This document shows, piece by piece, positions 41,136 to 53,021 of a stretch of 64,000 nt of DNA. Origin of the DNA: Gracilaria gracilis. Lineage: Eukaryota > Rhodophyta > Florideophyceae > Gracilariales > Gracilariaceae. Numbering within the stretch: position 1 is the first letter of the stretch; each line of letters opens with the position of its first letter. The DNA lies in assembly GCA_030374805.1 (NCBI GenBank), contig JARGSG010000074.1:124001-188000 (forward strand), written 5' to 3'. A model generated the notes under the pieces. The model did not search any database. It worked only from the letters and a program-made list of their open reading frames with translations, and had not been told where the DNA came from. The translations under genes and the position numbers were made by a program.

Positions 41136-43351
41136 TCAGGCCTCGCCAGCTACATCCTGCTCTTCCACTACATTCGATAATTGCGGTTCTTCGAACCAAT
41201 TATTACCACAAGGAGGACGTGGAGCAGTTCTCTTTGTCCCGTGGTAGAAACCGCTATTAAATGCCCAAAACGTCATCCGCTTCACCTTCTCGGGGTGCAG
41301 ACGGTTGCGAATAGGCATTCGAATCCGGGCCTGAAGGCAGAAGCTTCTCTCTATTGAGGAAGAAAATGGGCTTAGGCACAGTATTCGCTTTGCGAACAAC
41401 TGTAGAAGCGGCATATCTCCATGCCGTATCCAATATGCAACCGACATGTTGCGGTACACGAACAAATTATCGCGCAATGTTTCATCTTCTACGTCGATCT
41501 CCCATGAAAGGCGTTTGAAGGTAAAGGCTTGGAAAAGTCGCTCCACCGCTCCCTCCTCACCTCCTGCACTGGGGTACTTTTGTGTTAAAGGGAATACGTC
41601 GGATCGCACAAACGACCGCATATGTCGGAAAATATAAGGATGGTAGCTCGATATGTCTACTTCGGAACTCCAAATATCTAGAGAGAAAGCGACATAATGC
41701 AATGAATTTAATAAAGGCAGTTTCCGTCCACTCCCGTTAAGTCGATCCCGAAACACGTCCAAGACCTCCTGCCTTCTTGCCGCAGTATAATACGACGTTG
41801 TCGGCAAGTCTTCTAATTTCTTCCGTAGCTGCTTTGTCACGGGCAGAAACTCCAAAATATAAGAGCTCTCGTTGTCAAAGAAACGAAGATAAAGGCGAAC
41901 CACCCGCAGTATGTGGTACACATCCAGGCATTTGGAATAAAGAGCATCGTCCGTTACTGCCGATTCAAATAGAGCCCTTCTGGTGTTACTGCGATTACCA
42001 AACAGATTTGCAGCGAAATCAGGACCACCAACGTGCTTCTTGTAAACGTCCTTTCGACGCAAAAATGACTGCAGCATACTCTCGGAACTGGTGAACCGTG
42101 TGGTCGCTATTTTGACCGGCAAAACAGCCGTTCGAGGGGGACGTAGACGTTGATAATTATCATACTCCTTGTTCTTCGCAGTATAACCACTGTTTTCCAA
42201 GGAGTTGTTGTGCTGCTCTTTCAGCTCCTTAAAGCAAAAGTACAACTTTGGGCGATTCCGAAGATCGCTAACACCTTTGGATACAGTATCCAACACCTCC
42301 TGAATCCATTCCAAGACCCCGATGTCCTGCATCAGAGGTTGGCCATGTGTGTCTGGTCCTGACACGATATGAGGAAGTTGAACCTCTGGACCGTCTTCTC
42401 CTTCGCGCTGACACACACACTTGGGTTATCACTGAATATGCCGTATATTCCTCTCAAACTACCAAATTCATACATGGTGCTTGTAACGAGCGTGGCGTAG
42501 AAATCGGCATCGCACTTCTCCGCACCGGTGTAGATTGATCGCAGAAAGAAAGTTCGCCGGGTGAACTGCATTCCGGTTACAGAGAGCAGCACATTAACCA
42601 CGCTCTCTGTATTTCCATCCGTCCATCCATCAAAAAGCAGTGTCCCATAGCATTTCTTGAGCGATGAGTTGATCGTGGCCTTAAAATGGTGAAATACACG
42701 ATCATAGTAGGCGTCCAAGATCTTGCCGCCCATCTTCTCGGGGGTTGGAATCAGCTCCTTCAGAGCTTGATCGGCAAGCTCCAGCATCTCATACAGTTGA
42801 TTCTCTCCCTCTCTCCGGCTTAGGACGGAGAAAGGGAGCATGTGATTCAATATCAACGAAGTGAGCAACTCGCATATTTTGGAACGCTTGTCATACACAC
42901 GTTGGCTCTCAGAGTTATGAACGTCGCCATCCACACCACCATCCGTACCACCTAATCCCTTTTCAGATACTCCTTCCGTGGTTTCTAATACATTTCTGCG
43001 TGTCCGTCGCCGCTTGAACATTGGCGTCTGCGGTACACCAAAACACATGGATGTGCTTCCGAGCTTCTCGTAATGCTCTGCGAAATGTTTCTCGCCCATT
43101 AACCTTTCCTTCATATCCTTAAGAGCCTTCCTGCACTCTAACAGATGTTTTCCGAGCTGAGTAGCGTTCGGTATCGACGCAAAGAATTTGTAAGCACAAT
43201 AGTTGCACGTAGTTTTCGTTCGAAATGTGGTATCAGACCCATCAGGCGTTTGCTCCACGGTGTAGCAATCCGCCATCCACCAGCTTCGCCTTCGACCCTT
43301 GCGTGCGTTGGAAGTGGAACCTTGCGATAAATAGTCCTGATTGCTGGACAT
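41136..43351 (-). pseudogene. hAT-family transposase with one frameshift
   Basis: The minus strand encodes a hAT transposase in two overlapping frames, 43351 (or the ATG at 43513) to 42332 and 42416 to 41136. The N-terminal part has a BED-like zinc site (TTCNYCAYKF ... HLLEC), then a DUF659-type region with TLLFDGWTDGNTESVVNV (catalytic aspartate region) and GIYGIFSDNPSV. The second frame goes on with LMQDIGVLEWIQEVLD and ends with the hAT dimerisation block: MPLLQLFAKRILCLSPFSSS, then IERSFCLQARIRM and NRLHPEKVKRMTFWAFN. The frames join after D-Q-T-H-M-A-N-L, where one base is missing near 42335. Apart from that single lesion the gene looks complete (about 730 residues), so the insertion is young. 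The frame is open upstream to 43555 without a better ATG. Terminal inverted repeats and an 8-bp target duplication were not found by eye. Confidence 0.85.
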
Positions 43352-43513
43352 AGGAGACAAGAATCTAACGTATGCCGCGTATTGGTGGTGGCGAAAGAGC
43401 GATATGCGTGGAAGAAAGGCAGGTGACTGTAGGTTGCGGTTGTTGAACGGTAGCGCTTGCAATGTGCTAACAAGAAAGGACGTTGAAGATTTGTTGCAAG
43501 ACAACCTGCCCAT

Positions 43514-43992
43514 GCGTTTGGTGCAGTGCAGGTAGGCCGAAGAGGCAAACAGCAAGTCACATACTGCGCGCGCTTTTCAATTGGGATGGTTGAAACCAGG
43601 ACAAATGCAGTGGGGGAACGGCGATCTCCATATATGCTGAAAAGACAACTGGGTGTGCACCACAACCACTCGCTGCAAAGTGCGAGCCAAATCTGAACGG
43701 GGAGCGCATGTGTGCATTTGAAACTGCATTCTGACACTTTACTGCATTTTTGTCAGGTTTATAGCACTTTCGTGAGAGTCACCGGCTTCTGCTACAACGA
43801 GGACGTTGTCAGAGATATTCAATTCAATGCTGGACAGATCTTCCAGCTGTGTTATTATTCAGACGACATTTGAAAATGTCACAGACGGCTTTCTTCGCCA
43901 TGTCGGTGGCGAAAGAGTCCTTATAATTTCTGCCCAGGCTCTATAATCTTTGGATCTGGAGTTTCGCGGCTAAGGAGGCAGAAGAATATCCC
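43514..43992. other. Flank of the hAT element, nothing else recognised
   Basis: About 480 bases should include the hAT element's 5' end. No terminal repeat or gene was identified. Confidence 0.3.
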
Positions 43993-45856
43993 ATGTCGTT
44001 GAAAGCTCCGAAGCCGGGGGAAGACGCTGAAGCAGAGATATCAGGTTTTAGGCGAATCACACGGAAAAAGATTGCTCCGGGCCGGCTGAAAGAGGATTGG
44101 GGTAGCAAAGCTGGGAGCAAGAAGAAGAAAAATAAGAAAAGGAGGGTAATAGATCTTACTGACGATGAAGATGAGGTAGAAATCCAACCTGCTCCGAAAA
44201 GGATGAAAAAGGGCACCGTGAAGACCCCTTCTAGAGATATACCAATGGAAGGTGTTACTTTGTTCAGGAATATGACGAAGCAGGCACTGACGAAGTTGTT
44301 CAATGACCAGAAGACCAATTTGGTGTCGTCGAGCAAGAATAAATGTTGTGGCAGTGAGGGCGATAGTAGGTTCGTCCAGGACGAGAAAGAAGGGGTGGAG
44401 GAAGGAACGATGCGTGTATTTGAAGATAAAAATCCTGGAAAACCGCCAAAAGTGATGAATAAGGCAGGTGAGTGGGCTGGTGGACCGGTTATGTCATGTA
44501 CAAGTTTGCTTAATCCGCTGCCGAGTGAGTGGCCGGGAAGGAAGAATGCATTAAAACATCAGCACCCGTGGATGGAGGTGATTCATTTGCGAAGGGATCA
44601 CAGGGCGGGATGTTTGGGGGTGGAGGATTTGAGAGCGGTCCATCACGCGGTGTACTGGCATGCGGCCCGGAATTTGCCCAAGGAGCTGGGGAGTACGAAA
44701 GAATCAGTTCTTGGGGTGAAGCTTCGGTTGAAAAGAAAGTTGACAGGGAAGCAAGAAGCTCTTTATATGGCGGCGATGAAGAGGGATGAACTCGCTCGAA
44801 AATACTTTGTGACCAAGAGAATGGAGTTAATGGAAAGGGGTTTTTGTGTTTTGGAACACTTTGGAACTGACGAAGGTATGTCAGAGGAGGCGGAGAAGAG
44901 AAGCGTGGTGGTGGGTGAAGATGTGACTGAAGGGGTGCTGGAGTTCTTTGAGAAGGACTTTAAAGATCAGTTACAAATGAAGTTTGAAGAGAACCGAACG
45001 AAATGGAATCCCATTATCAACGTGGGGGAAGAAAAGGATGCTGTCGACGGTATGCAGGGAATTGGACGATACATTACGATCAAAAAAAAGATTGTTGATT
45101 GCATGGGATCTGATGAGAAGAACACGGTGCTGGTGACAAAACTGGCGGTGTTAGATGCAAGGTTTGGGCAAATTTCATCGGTTCTTTGCCCTTGTAACAA
45201 CAGCAGGGCGGAGAAAATAATGTATGCGCCGGAGACTAGAGAGCGTGTGTTGTGTACTGGGGAGGGATGCCCAAGGCAGGTGTTGCATACTGATTTTCGA
45301 GGGTTGACGAATGTGGAGAAGGATAAGGGAGATATTTCAGGGTTCTTCGTGATGGCCTCTGGGGACAGTTTGCTTATGATATGGGTTTATGAGATCTCTA
45401 GAGTTCACATAATATGTATTTGACTGATTACAAGAGTTTGTGGAGGTTCACACGTACAATGGTTTTGAAGAAGTTCAGGGTTCCGCATTTGTCTTTGTTC
45501 ATTGGGAGAGGGAATGTGTTTCATGCCGGAGCCGGGTACATGGATGCGTTGGTGAAAGATAATTGCCTGAGGTATCACATATAATTTGAGACAGAAGGAT
45601 ACAAACTTTCTGGGCGGTGCATAGGGAGCCAGCGATTCCGCCAAAGTTCGTAGAAGAGAACTTTGGGTTAGGAGAAGACCAAAAAGACCAGCTGGGAGAT
45701 GACGAAGGTTTGGAGAATGAGAGTGAAATGGAAGATATAGAAGGTGAAGAGAACGAGTACGAAGAGGAAGATGAAGAGATGTCAAGTGGCCATGCTGAGA
45801 ATACAGATGGGAGCTATGACGAAGAACAATTGATAATGGATGACGACGATGAGTAG
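43993..45856 (+). pseudogene. Unknown nuclear-like protein with a C-terminal HAGAGY cupin-like motif, frame disrupted
   Basis: The ATG at 43993 opens a 476-codon frame. It has a basic, nuclear-localisation-like start (KKKKNKKRRVIDLTDDEDEV), a helical middle (LRLKRKLTGKQEALYMAAMK), and a beta-rich part with FGQISSVLCPCNNSRAEKI. A second frame from 45414 gives SLFIGRGNVFHAGAGYMDAL, and a third, about 45600-45856, gives REPAIPPKFVEENFG and a long acidic tail. G-x-G-N-x-x-H-A-G-A-G-Y followed by an L-R-x-H-x-Y step is typical of cupin-fold proteins that bind a metal or 2-oxoglutarate. The three pieces are in order but out of phase, so the gene looks disrupted at its 3' end; unrecognised introns are the alternative. 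Function unknown. Confidence 0.45.
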
Positions 45857-46020
45857 TTATAATATAGCACTTATACTGTTGTGTTTGTTTGTGATAGAGA
45901 TTTGAGATAAAAAGTGAACAGGTGATTTGTTGAAGTGGAAACTTAAAAAAGATTTGGAGAATAAAAATGTGTTGTGTGTATAGTTGCAACGAATACATGG
46001 TTTACAATTTGTTCAAATTA

Positions 46021-46860
46021 CTAGAGCATGTCATGTCTAAGAACATTGACATATTTGGTTAGTAAAGGGGCAGGGTCCTGCCTCCCGGCTAGTTTTTCGT
46101 CTGCAGAGGTCAGATAGAAGTAAGCATTTCTAGATTCATACTCCGAGAAAGAGGCTGAAAAGTAGGTAATGGTGCTGCCATATTCCAGAAGGGATTCCAC
46201 TGTAAAAAGGGATATTGAAAGAGAGACTTGTGTTGAAGGTGACTATCCCTAGAAGCTCCTTCACTACAGTTGAGACAATTGTTTTGTACTTGGTCGCCAC
46301 TTCATGCATGGTAACGAATCAAAATGAAGAATCAACGAGATTGAAGGAAGAGATCCAAATGAGCTTTTGGTAGTAAGACTTGGAAAAGACGTTTTCGTTG
46401 ACGATACTGCAAGTAAGACCTGTGGTCCTGAGACGTTCAGCTATTGCCAAAGCCCACTTTCCCGTGGCTGTGGTTACACCATTGGGGGGGATGGGCGTGA
46501 CACCATCCTCGGGGGAAGCCCCGACAGTGGGAACGGCGATTTCAAGAGCGGCTCGTGTGCAGTGCTCAATTCCGTGTTGGGAAGGGACGGGAAGAATGTG
46601 ACCATTCTGGATGAAGTCCAAGTTTTAAGCTCGTGATGCCGGGCGAGACAGAATCACTTTTTCCAAAAGTTAGTTCCTGCCACAGAAGAAGAGTGGACCT
46701 TGGGGAAGGCAGTCTGCGGAAATGAAGTCTGCGATGGAGAGAAAGGTATCTTGAGAGGAACCATTGTTGTAAAAAATGGTTCCAATACGGCGTCTACTCA
46801 CGAAAACAGCTGAGATGATTGTAGAACAGAGAGAAGATGAATGTGAGCTCACTGAGACGA
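46021..46860 (-). pseudogene. Ketopantoate-reductase-like (ApbA/PanE C-terminal domain) pseudogene
   Basis: Minus-strand pieces in order resemble the C-terminal helical domain of ketopantoate-reductase-family oxidoreductases. They are FIQNGHILPV (46.6 kb), GVTTATGKWALAIAERLRTT, GLTCSIVNENVF and YYQKLIWISSFNLV, the last matching the family's K-L-x-x-N-x-x-x-N step. Further on come TMHEVATKYKTIVSTVVKEL and, to the TAG at 46021-46023, LLEYGSTITYFSASFSEYE and RNAYFYLTSADEKL. The pieces change frame and there are several stops. The N-terminal NADPH-binding glycine motif is not visible upstream, so the copy is truncated as well as broken. Family assignment rests on motif shape only. Confidence 0.5.
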
Positions 46861-48360
46861 GTGTGTTTGAAGGTATGGGCTGTTGGAAGCTGTCGGGTGC
46901 TTGTAGCTGTGAAAGAAAAGCAGTCGAAATTCTAATGAGTGAGAGAAGCTTTAATTACACAAGTGGGGTAGGTTTTGGTCATAGAAAAAAGTGTTACAGG
47001 GGACAAGAAGATTTTAATGATTCAGTTATGGAAAGAATTGTGCAGCACGGCTGTAGAAGAGGTAGGGTCAAAGATTGTGTTTATGAGAAGGTTTGCAGTG
47101 AAGTAAAGCATAGAAAGTAAGAGTCCATGGTACCATCGGTACTTGAGAGGTGGTGCATCTGGGATTTCAATTGCATATGGTGTGGAACAAAGTTGGGAAA
47201 ATGTGGAGATTTCTAGGAAAAAGTGAAATTGTGCGGAATGGCGGGAAATTGGAGTAGATATGAATGGTGTACAAATGGTTGTGCAGTGAAAGTGGGTGCG
47301 TGGCTGACATTGGCAATGGTGTGCGGAGTGGAGAGGAGTGCTGCAACCGTTGCTCTCATCTCGCTTGTTGTTATCTCTCTTATCGTGAACCGCCGTTTAT
47401 TTCTGTGATGTCGAATGGGTACGTCGAAGACGAGGAACTAGTGGCTCTACTTCACCGGACGGAGGTACCATACACGCCACCGGGAAGGAAGTAGGACAGT
47501 GAGAACAAGATTTGCATGGGAGAGAAGGAGGGAAATGGGGATGGAGAGGGGGGTGGGGGTGATGGGGGTGGATAGGATAGAGGACCGGGGAGGAGGATTT
47601 CGGCCGAGATGGGGGAGCGGTTGAATAGGTTTGGAGGAGATGTGAAGGAGCATTTAGACGAATGGATTTTTGAGATGGTGGGTGAAATGGGAGGGGTGGT
47701 GCTTAGTGTCTCAAAGATTGGGGGGCCAATGGACTTGATTTTGACGATTCGGAAAAGGATTAAGGTGGCTGGAGTGGGAACTGGAAGGCATGTGAGTGGT
47801 ATTGTAGAGTAAGTTGGGAGGGAGATCGTAAAGCTGAGAAAGGAGAATATCGGGCTGAAGGGTCGTCTGGAGGTGTTGGAGGCGCAGGTGGAACTGGTGT
47901 AGAAGGCGTGCCAATGGTTATGGGAGGTGAAGTAGCTGGTGAGGTAAGGAGGCGTCGGGAGGGAGTAGGGAAGAGAGAAAAAGGTTCACCGGTGAGCCCA
48001 GGCTCTCGGGTTGGACGTAGGTGTGTGAAAGGAAGGGGTGAAGACGGGAATGGAGGGGAGGTTGGGAGAAGTCAGCTGAGGAAGAGGCGAAAGGGTGGGG
48101 TGATGGTGGGCGAGGATGAAGAGGTGTGTGTGCCGCGGCATCTGCCGGGTGGAGGGCCACTAGTTTGCTTTGGGAGTGCGGTGGCCGCTGTGCAAACGGC
48201 GGAACTCATACTGAAAGAGCAGGAGGAGAAGAGATTGAGAGAGTTTGGGAGCCGGTTTGGAGCTAGGATTGAGAATAACAAGAGTGTTCCGTTGGAGTTC
48301 TTCCACTTGAAATTTAAAGAAACTGAGACTCAGGATCCGAATGTAGTGTTGGAATGAGGG
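46861..48360 (+). other. G-rich stretch with coding-like debris
   Basis: Plus-strand pieces look protein-like: EERLNRFGGDVKEHLDEW-type sequence at 47.6 kb (seen as GERLNRFGGDVKEHLDEWIF), the leucine-zipper-like IVKLRKENIGLKGRLEVLEA at 47.83 kb, and the 47908-48357 frame (149 codons). That frame is basic, then has PRHLPGGGPLVCFGSAVAAV and an acidic/basic helix ending in FFHLKFKETETQDPN. They are in different frames and broken by stops. The order coiled coil, basic linker, conserved tail suggests one decayed gene of an unknown family. Very low C content on this strand is notable. Confidence 0.3.
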
Positions 48361-49288
48361 AGCGCTAGTGGTAGGTTCGTAATTTTTTGATTGTTTTTGA
48401 CGAGAGTGTGGGATTCTAAGTTACGAGCATTGGCAGAAGAACTCCAAACTAGCCTTCAAGTCCCACAGGTGAAGTTTGAACTGCACTGAACGGAAACTTA
48501 ATTTCCAAAAAACGTTTCTCGGCCTTGCCGACTAGCGCAAACTGCAAAAATGCTAGTTTTTTCGGGCTTTTATTTTCACAACTAGCGATCTAGCATACTA
48601 AAATAGCATTCCGAGAACACCGACGTAGGTAATTGGAATAGTAGAGGCGTTCTCAGTCGAGAAAGGTGGATGAACACAGCAAAAAAAGACACTCAGAGCT
48701 TTCAACCTACACAGGAGTGCCAGGCATGAAGCTTTTCAAGATGAAGAAATCATATAAGCATGCCAGTCTTATGGATAGGCAACGGAGAGTCCTGAAGTGC
48801 AACGCGCTCTTGACGGAAATTCTGGTACTTGGTTGTTTTTCCGACTTGTCAGCAGGTTCAGCACATGAATTATTTAATGACTACCACTGTGACCTAGACA
48901 GGTTAAACACGGTGACTTAGGGAGGTTGGCACAGCATTGCAGGAATATTCCAGCACATTTTGGGTATTTTAGTTCCTTATTATATTTTTGCCGTATAGCA
49001 CGGGATGGTTCAGTGTGCACTATATAGTACCAGAGCACCAAGGCCCTGCCAATCAATAAATCCCCCCAACCAGGGCTAGCTCTACACTTCTGCGCCTTCG
49101 TCCGTACTCAAGTCCTCCTTCGAAGGATACACCGTTGCACACGGGCTTTCTATCCATCCTGCTTCAAGCAAACTGGGTGAGTACTGGGATACTTACCAAC
49201 TGTTGTCTGGTTCGCCCTCGTATAAGGTTTATTCTGTCTCTGCCGTTTCTGTTTCACTAGTCTTTGGACGTTTGCTCCTTTTTGCCCT
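48361..49288. other. Intergenic, nothing firm
   Basis: One 84-codon plus-strand frame (48666-48920) has a reasonable composition but no known relatives. A TATATAG at 49022 is followed by AATAAA and a GTGAGT near 49176, which might mark a promoter and first exon or an old LTR; nothing confirms either. Confidence 0.3.
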
Positions 49289-50005
49289 TTGTTTTTGGTT
49301 TTGCTTTTGTCCCTCGTGACTCGTGTCGACAGCCAGTCACACTCGCCACAATGTGGAGTTAATATTTCCTTGGAGGACCCTACACACTTTGGTAGTCACT
49401 TCTGGTTCCTACCTCACTTCTCTGGCTTGTCTTGGAGGCATTCCTCGACCTTAAACCTCAAAGTAGTCGGTCTATCGGAGAAGGGTCTGTTTGCTATGCT
49501 GTCCTTACAGGGAGGAAGATCCGAACGTCCTCATGGTGTTCCCGTCACCAAGTGTTGCACTACAACTTTTGATCCCATATCAGTTTCATTCGCTAATTTG
49601 GCTCAATGGCGGTTGTGTTCTTGATGAAGGCATTTTGATCCAGACCGCGTTCAGTCTAGATTTATTGCAAGCCTTTTTGGAAGGAGTAAACAAGGAAATA
49701 ATTCAGCGCGGGCTGACCGAGAAGGAGATTATTAGACTGCAAGTCTTCAATTTGCGACTTTGCTCTTTTATGCGAAAACTATTGGCTTCCGAAGGAGTAA
49801 GAAACGGTATCGGTTTGAAGCTCATTTAGCTAAGTCGTTGCTCAGATTTGGGCCTACTTCCTTTCCAGACACCAGGTTCAATGAAATCTTACATCGAGGC
49901 ATCACAGGCACTATCCACGCTACTAATAAGCGTACAAGAGAAATTGATCGCCAACTGCTACAGGTCGATATCGTGGCAGAAGCACTGAAAAAGTTGAGTG
50001 CATAA
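49289..50005 (+). pseudogene. Coding-like region of unknown family
   Basis: Two overlapping frames are protein-like. 49491-49829 has LLQAFLEGVNKEIIQRGLTE and LQVFNLRLCSFMRKLLASEG. 49760-50005 has KSLLRFGPTSFPDTRFNEIL, ATNKRTREIDRQLL and a leucine-rich end. They follow each other with a frame change near 49826, consistent with a decayed helical protein of about 200 residues. No family was recognised and no start codon is clear. Confidence 0.35.
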
Positions 50006-51099
50006 AAGTATAGATCCTAATCAGACGAAAACAACGGTTCTCAACCGAACATGTATTGATATTTTCAACTGTTTGGATGGTTGCAAAACGGCCTCCACAA
50101 ACAATAGAAATCAGGTAGGAGTTTGACAGACAAATTTTAGTTGCACACCATTTGAACCAGGTACTTGAGCGGGTGATCAAAGGTAGTCCCAACATGTCTA
50201 ACGAGAAATTTTTGGAGATTCTCTCAAGGGCAAAGCTCCCTCTCTGCACCAGAAAATATGGTGTTACAGTTTTGAAAACTGTAGATATTGCTTCTCATAT
50301 TGAGTGCTTTAAAGAGAACGTCTATGTCTGTCAAAAGCTGTACAATGGGTTGTTCTCAAGTTGGCATGGGTATTGATTTGACAATGACATTTTCATCAGA
50401 ACCTGATGCCATCATTGCTTCGTAATATTGAATCTTCTTAGCATCGTCGAATAGTGCGTTTCTTTTTCTCGTCAAGGCCGGGAACGACGTAATTCTGGTG
50501 CTCACTTGGTGTTGGTAATACTGATGATTGAAGCCGTTCTTCAACCGGGAAACGTTAGATATGTCAACAAATTGTATTTCCGAAGTTTATGCTTTCAAAT
50601 TGCACCGAACTGTGAAAATGCTACATTGCTCTGTGTTCTACCATTACCTGTTGGTAAACGGCTAAATGTTGTGAGAGAGATATTTGAGGTTATTTCTTGC
50701 AGAAAGGTATCAACGACTACGCTTCTGTGTGATATTCTACACGATAGCGATGAGCGCAAACACGCTTACTTTTTCCATGCGTCTACGGCCAAAGTTTCTA
50801 GTTTACTATAACACTCCTCATAAACAAATTAGCTGCATGCTTTCAGTGTAGTGGCAGTGTTCATGTCCGTTTCTCGCAGCAAAGCACTCAATCCTTTTGT
50901 CGCAAACCAGTTATAGCTTAATGTTAATCACAGGTATAAAACCAATTCTTGCAAGAGAGCTAGGTGCGGTAAGGAATGGTAGTCCCAAGATACAGGAATG
51001 CAAGGCGCAGACACCAAACCCATTCTTGTAAGCATGTGATGAAATGTCGAGGGATCACAATAGCGATAGGTATCTAGAAGTGGACAGAATTTAATGTAT
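50006..51099. other. Gene-poor, AT-rich stretch
   Basis: Short plus-strand frames at 50152-50376 and 50506-50811 have no recognised relatives. The second (LCVLPLPVGKRLNVVREIFE) looks the most protein-like. No repeats or RNA genes were seen. Confidence 0.3.
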
Positions 51100-52620
51100 G
51101 CATTCAACTATATAGTAGAGAACGAGTCTATGCGTCAATGATTGAACCTTTTGAGACGCTTTCTACACAACTGACTTTGCATTCTTCTCAACCCTCGCAC
51201 GTCCAAGCTGGAAGTATCTTCCTCTTTATCTACAATTAGGAGCATCAGGGCAATGTGAGCCAGCTTATCATCAACAGTAAGGTCCTCTAATAAACTAATT
51301 TCCGCTTCCATGTCTTCTTCGTTCTCATGATCACCCTGAGCATCTTCTGTAGCACTGCTCGCCGTATATTCTAAACTTGGAGAGTTTGGGCACTCTTCGT
51401 TCTCTCCTTAAACATTAAGAAGAGAGGTTACAAAAACACGATGAAACATACGACTAGAACTAATTCTCTTGCAAGACTGAGTAGCTCATTCTCTGAGTTT
51501 TGCTCTGCATCTTCCGAATGCCCTCTGATATTCACACACCCCGAAATCTGTGTATGTAACCCGCAGTTGTAGAAAACACTCTCACGTATATTATTTTGCA
51601 ATATATATAGAACCTAGCGCATTACCGACAGTTAATCTATTTTATAAACGTCATTGATGCCAGTGTTCATTTCGTCCAAAGTACGGCCGTAGAGATAGGA
51701 TGTGGAACGTTTTCTTAAAGCTGCAATAATTACAGCGTCCATGTGATGCAGCTTTGATGCATTCTGAGGGAAAATACACCACCCTGACTTCAGTAAACAT
51801 AGGCAGTACTCTCTCACTCTCGTGCTCACTACCTTTATCGAGCAAAAGAATGACCTTTCTGGAATCGGATAATTTTTCTATATGTCGCGAGAATCGAGAG
51901 AGTCGCTACAGAAAATAGAGATTTTCATCCAAGCCTTATTGTTCCAATGATATTCCAGTCCTAGGCCCTCAACTGTTTGTTTTGTTGGAGCAGTAAGGTC
52001 TTCGTGCCTCACCGATGAATGAAGACACATGCGTTCGGAGCCATTTCTATTCACACAGGCAAGAACTGTAGGCCTTGTTTTCTTCTTTTTCTTTCCAGGT
52101 AGTCTCTCGAGTACAATGCTGGTGTCTGGAGCCAGTTTGAAGAGGAGTTCACACTTGCCAAAGTTGTAGTAGTCTGCCAAATCATACTCTGCGATCTTTG
52201 CCTTTAAAGCCTCTATTCTGCCCAAAATTGCTACCATATCTGCGTCTCTACTCTCTTCATGTGGTTTAAAGGAACGAAGACCGTGTTGGTTTCGAAATTT
52301 ATAAAGCCATACCTTGTTCAGGGTTACGTTTATTTTCTTGTCCTTTGGTAGTCGTTCGTTCATAACTTCCACTATTCTGCGCCCAGATTGAATTAGAAAA
52401 ATTCCATTGATTGCTGTGAGCTTTGAGAACCGTAACATTATCCATTCTGAAAGAGCCTTCTCAAATTTTGGGAATGCTCCATCATGAGCTCGGTAGCGGT
52501 TGTTGGTTAAAAAATTGGAAAAAGACTTGCCTGTTTTGGCTCCTTAGAAAGTTTACAAAGAGCCTTGGCCAAGTTTAAAAGTGAAGCTTGGTCACATGGA
52601 AGGCCTTATTCACGACGATC
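51100..52620 (-). pseudogene. Pogo/Tigger-type transposase pseudogene
   Basis: Reading down the minus strand, about 52600-52510 gives DQASLLNLAKALCKLSKEPK. About 52495-52270 holds the CENP-B/Tc5-type DNA-binding region: GAFPKFEKALSEW, then QSGRRIVEVMNERLPKDKK and VWLYKFRNQHGLRSFKPHEE. The DDE domain follows: KLAPDTSIVLERLPGKKKKK, LGLEYHWNNKAWM, and, after a stop, FPQNASKLHHMDAVIIAALR, where the final catalytic aspartate sits. The first catalytic block, normally N-x-D-E-T-G-L, reads N-F-G-K-C-E-L, so the aspartate is lost. An acidic tail in changing frames reaches about 51.2 kb. There are at least four lesions. It is unlike the pogo copy at 13 kb in wording, so it comes from a different family. 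Confidence 0.8.
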
Positions 52621-53021
52621 GGTGTGATCTTTTCGAATTTTGCTATGTTGTTTTAAAGAAAGGGCAATTTGAGTGCTCATACTGACTTCGCTGTACTGAA
52701 AACAGTCCCAAAAACGTGGTGAGAGGAAAAAAAGACTTGTACACGCTTTGCATTGTAACCACCACGGTCAAGTATTTGTGTAAAGAGTTTAGTTGTGTCA
52801 CCCTGTGTGAAGCTTTGGATTGAAGAGTACCAAAACTTGAATTGCTTGCTATTATTGCGTGTACTACTGCCTGTTTTGATGGGGACTTTTTGGTAGATGA
52901 AACTGCTTGGTTTTGAGGAGGCCAGCTAGCACAGACGCAAATTTGACATTTTTGTGTCAGTCTTACGAAGGACACAAAATACATGGATATCCTGAAATCG
53001 AAAGAGTACTGTATCATCAAC
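52621..53021. other. Spacer between the pogo relic and the DIRS-like element
   Basis: About 400 bases; the minus-strand frame here has no recognised relatives. It may include the 5' end of the pogo element. Confidence 0.3.

Noticed and set aside
46319-46636. Plus-strand glycine-rich frame opposite the reductase-like relic
   Set aside because: The minus strand carries the recognisable domain; the plus frame is its shadow.
49000-49190. Possible old LTR or promoter with TATATAG, AATAAA and GTGAGT
   Set aside because: No second copy, and no TG...CA ends or target duplication were found.
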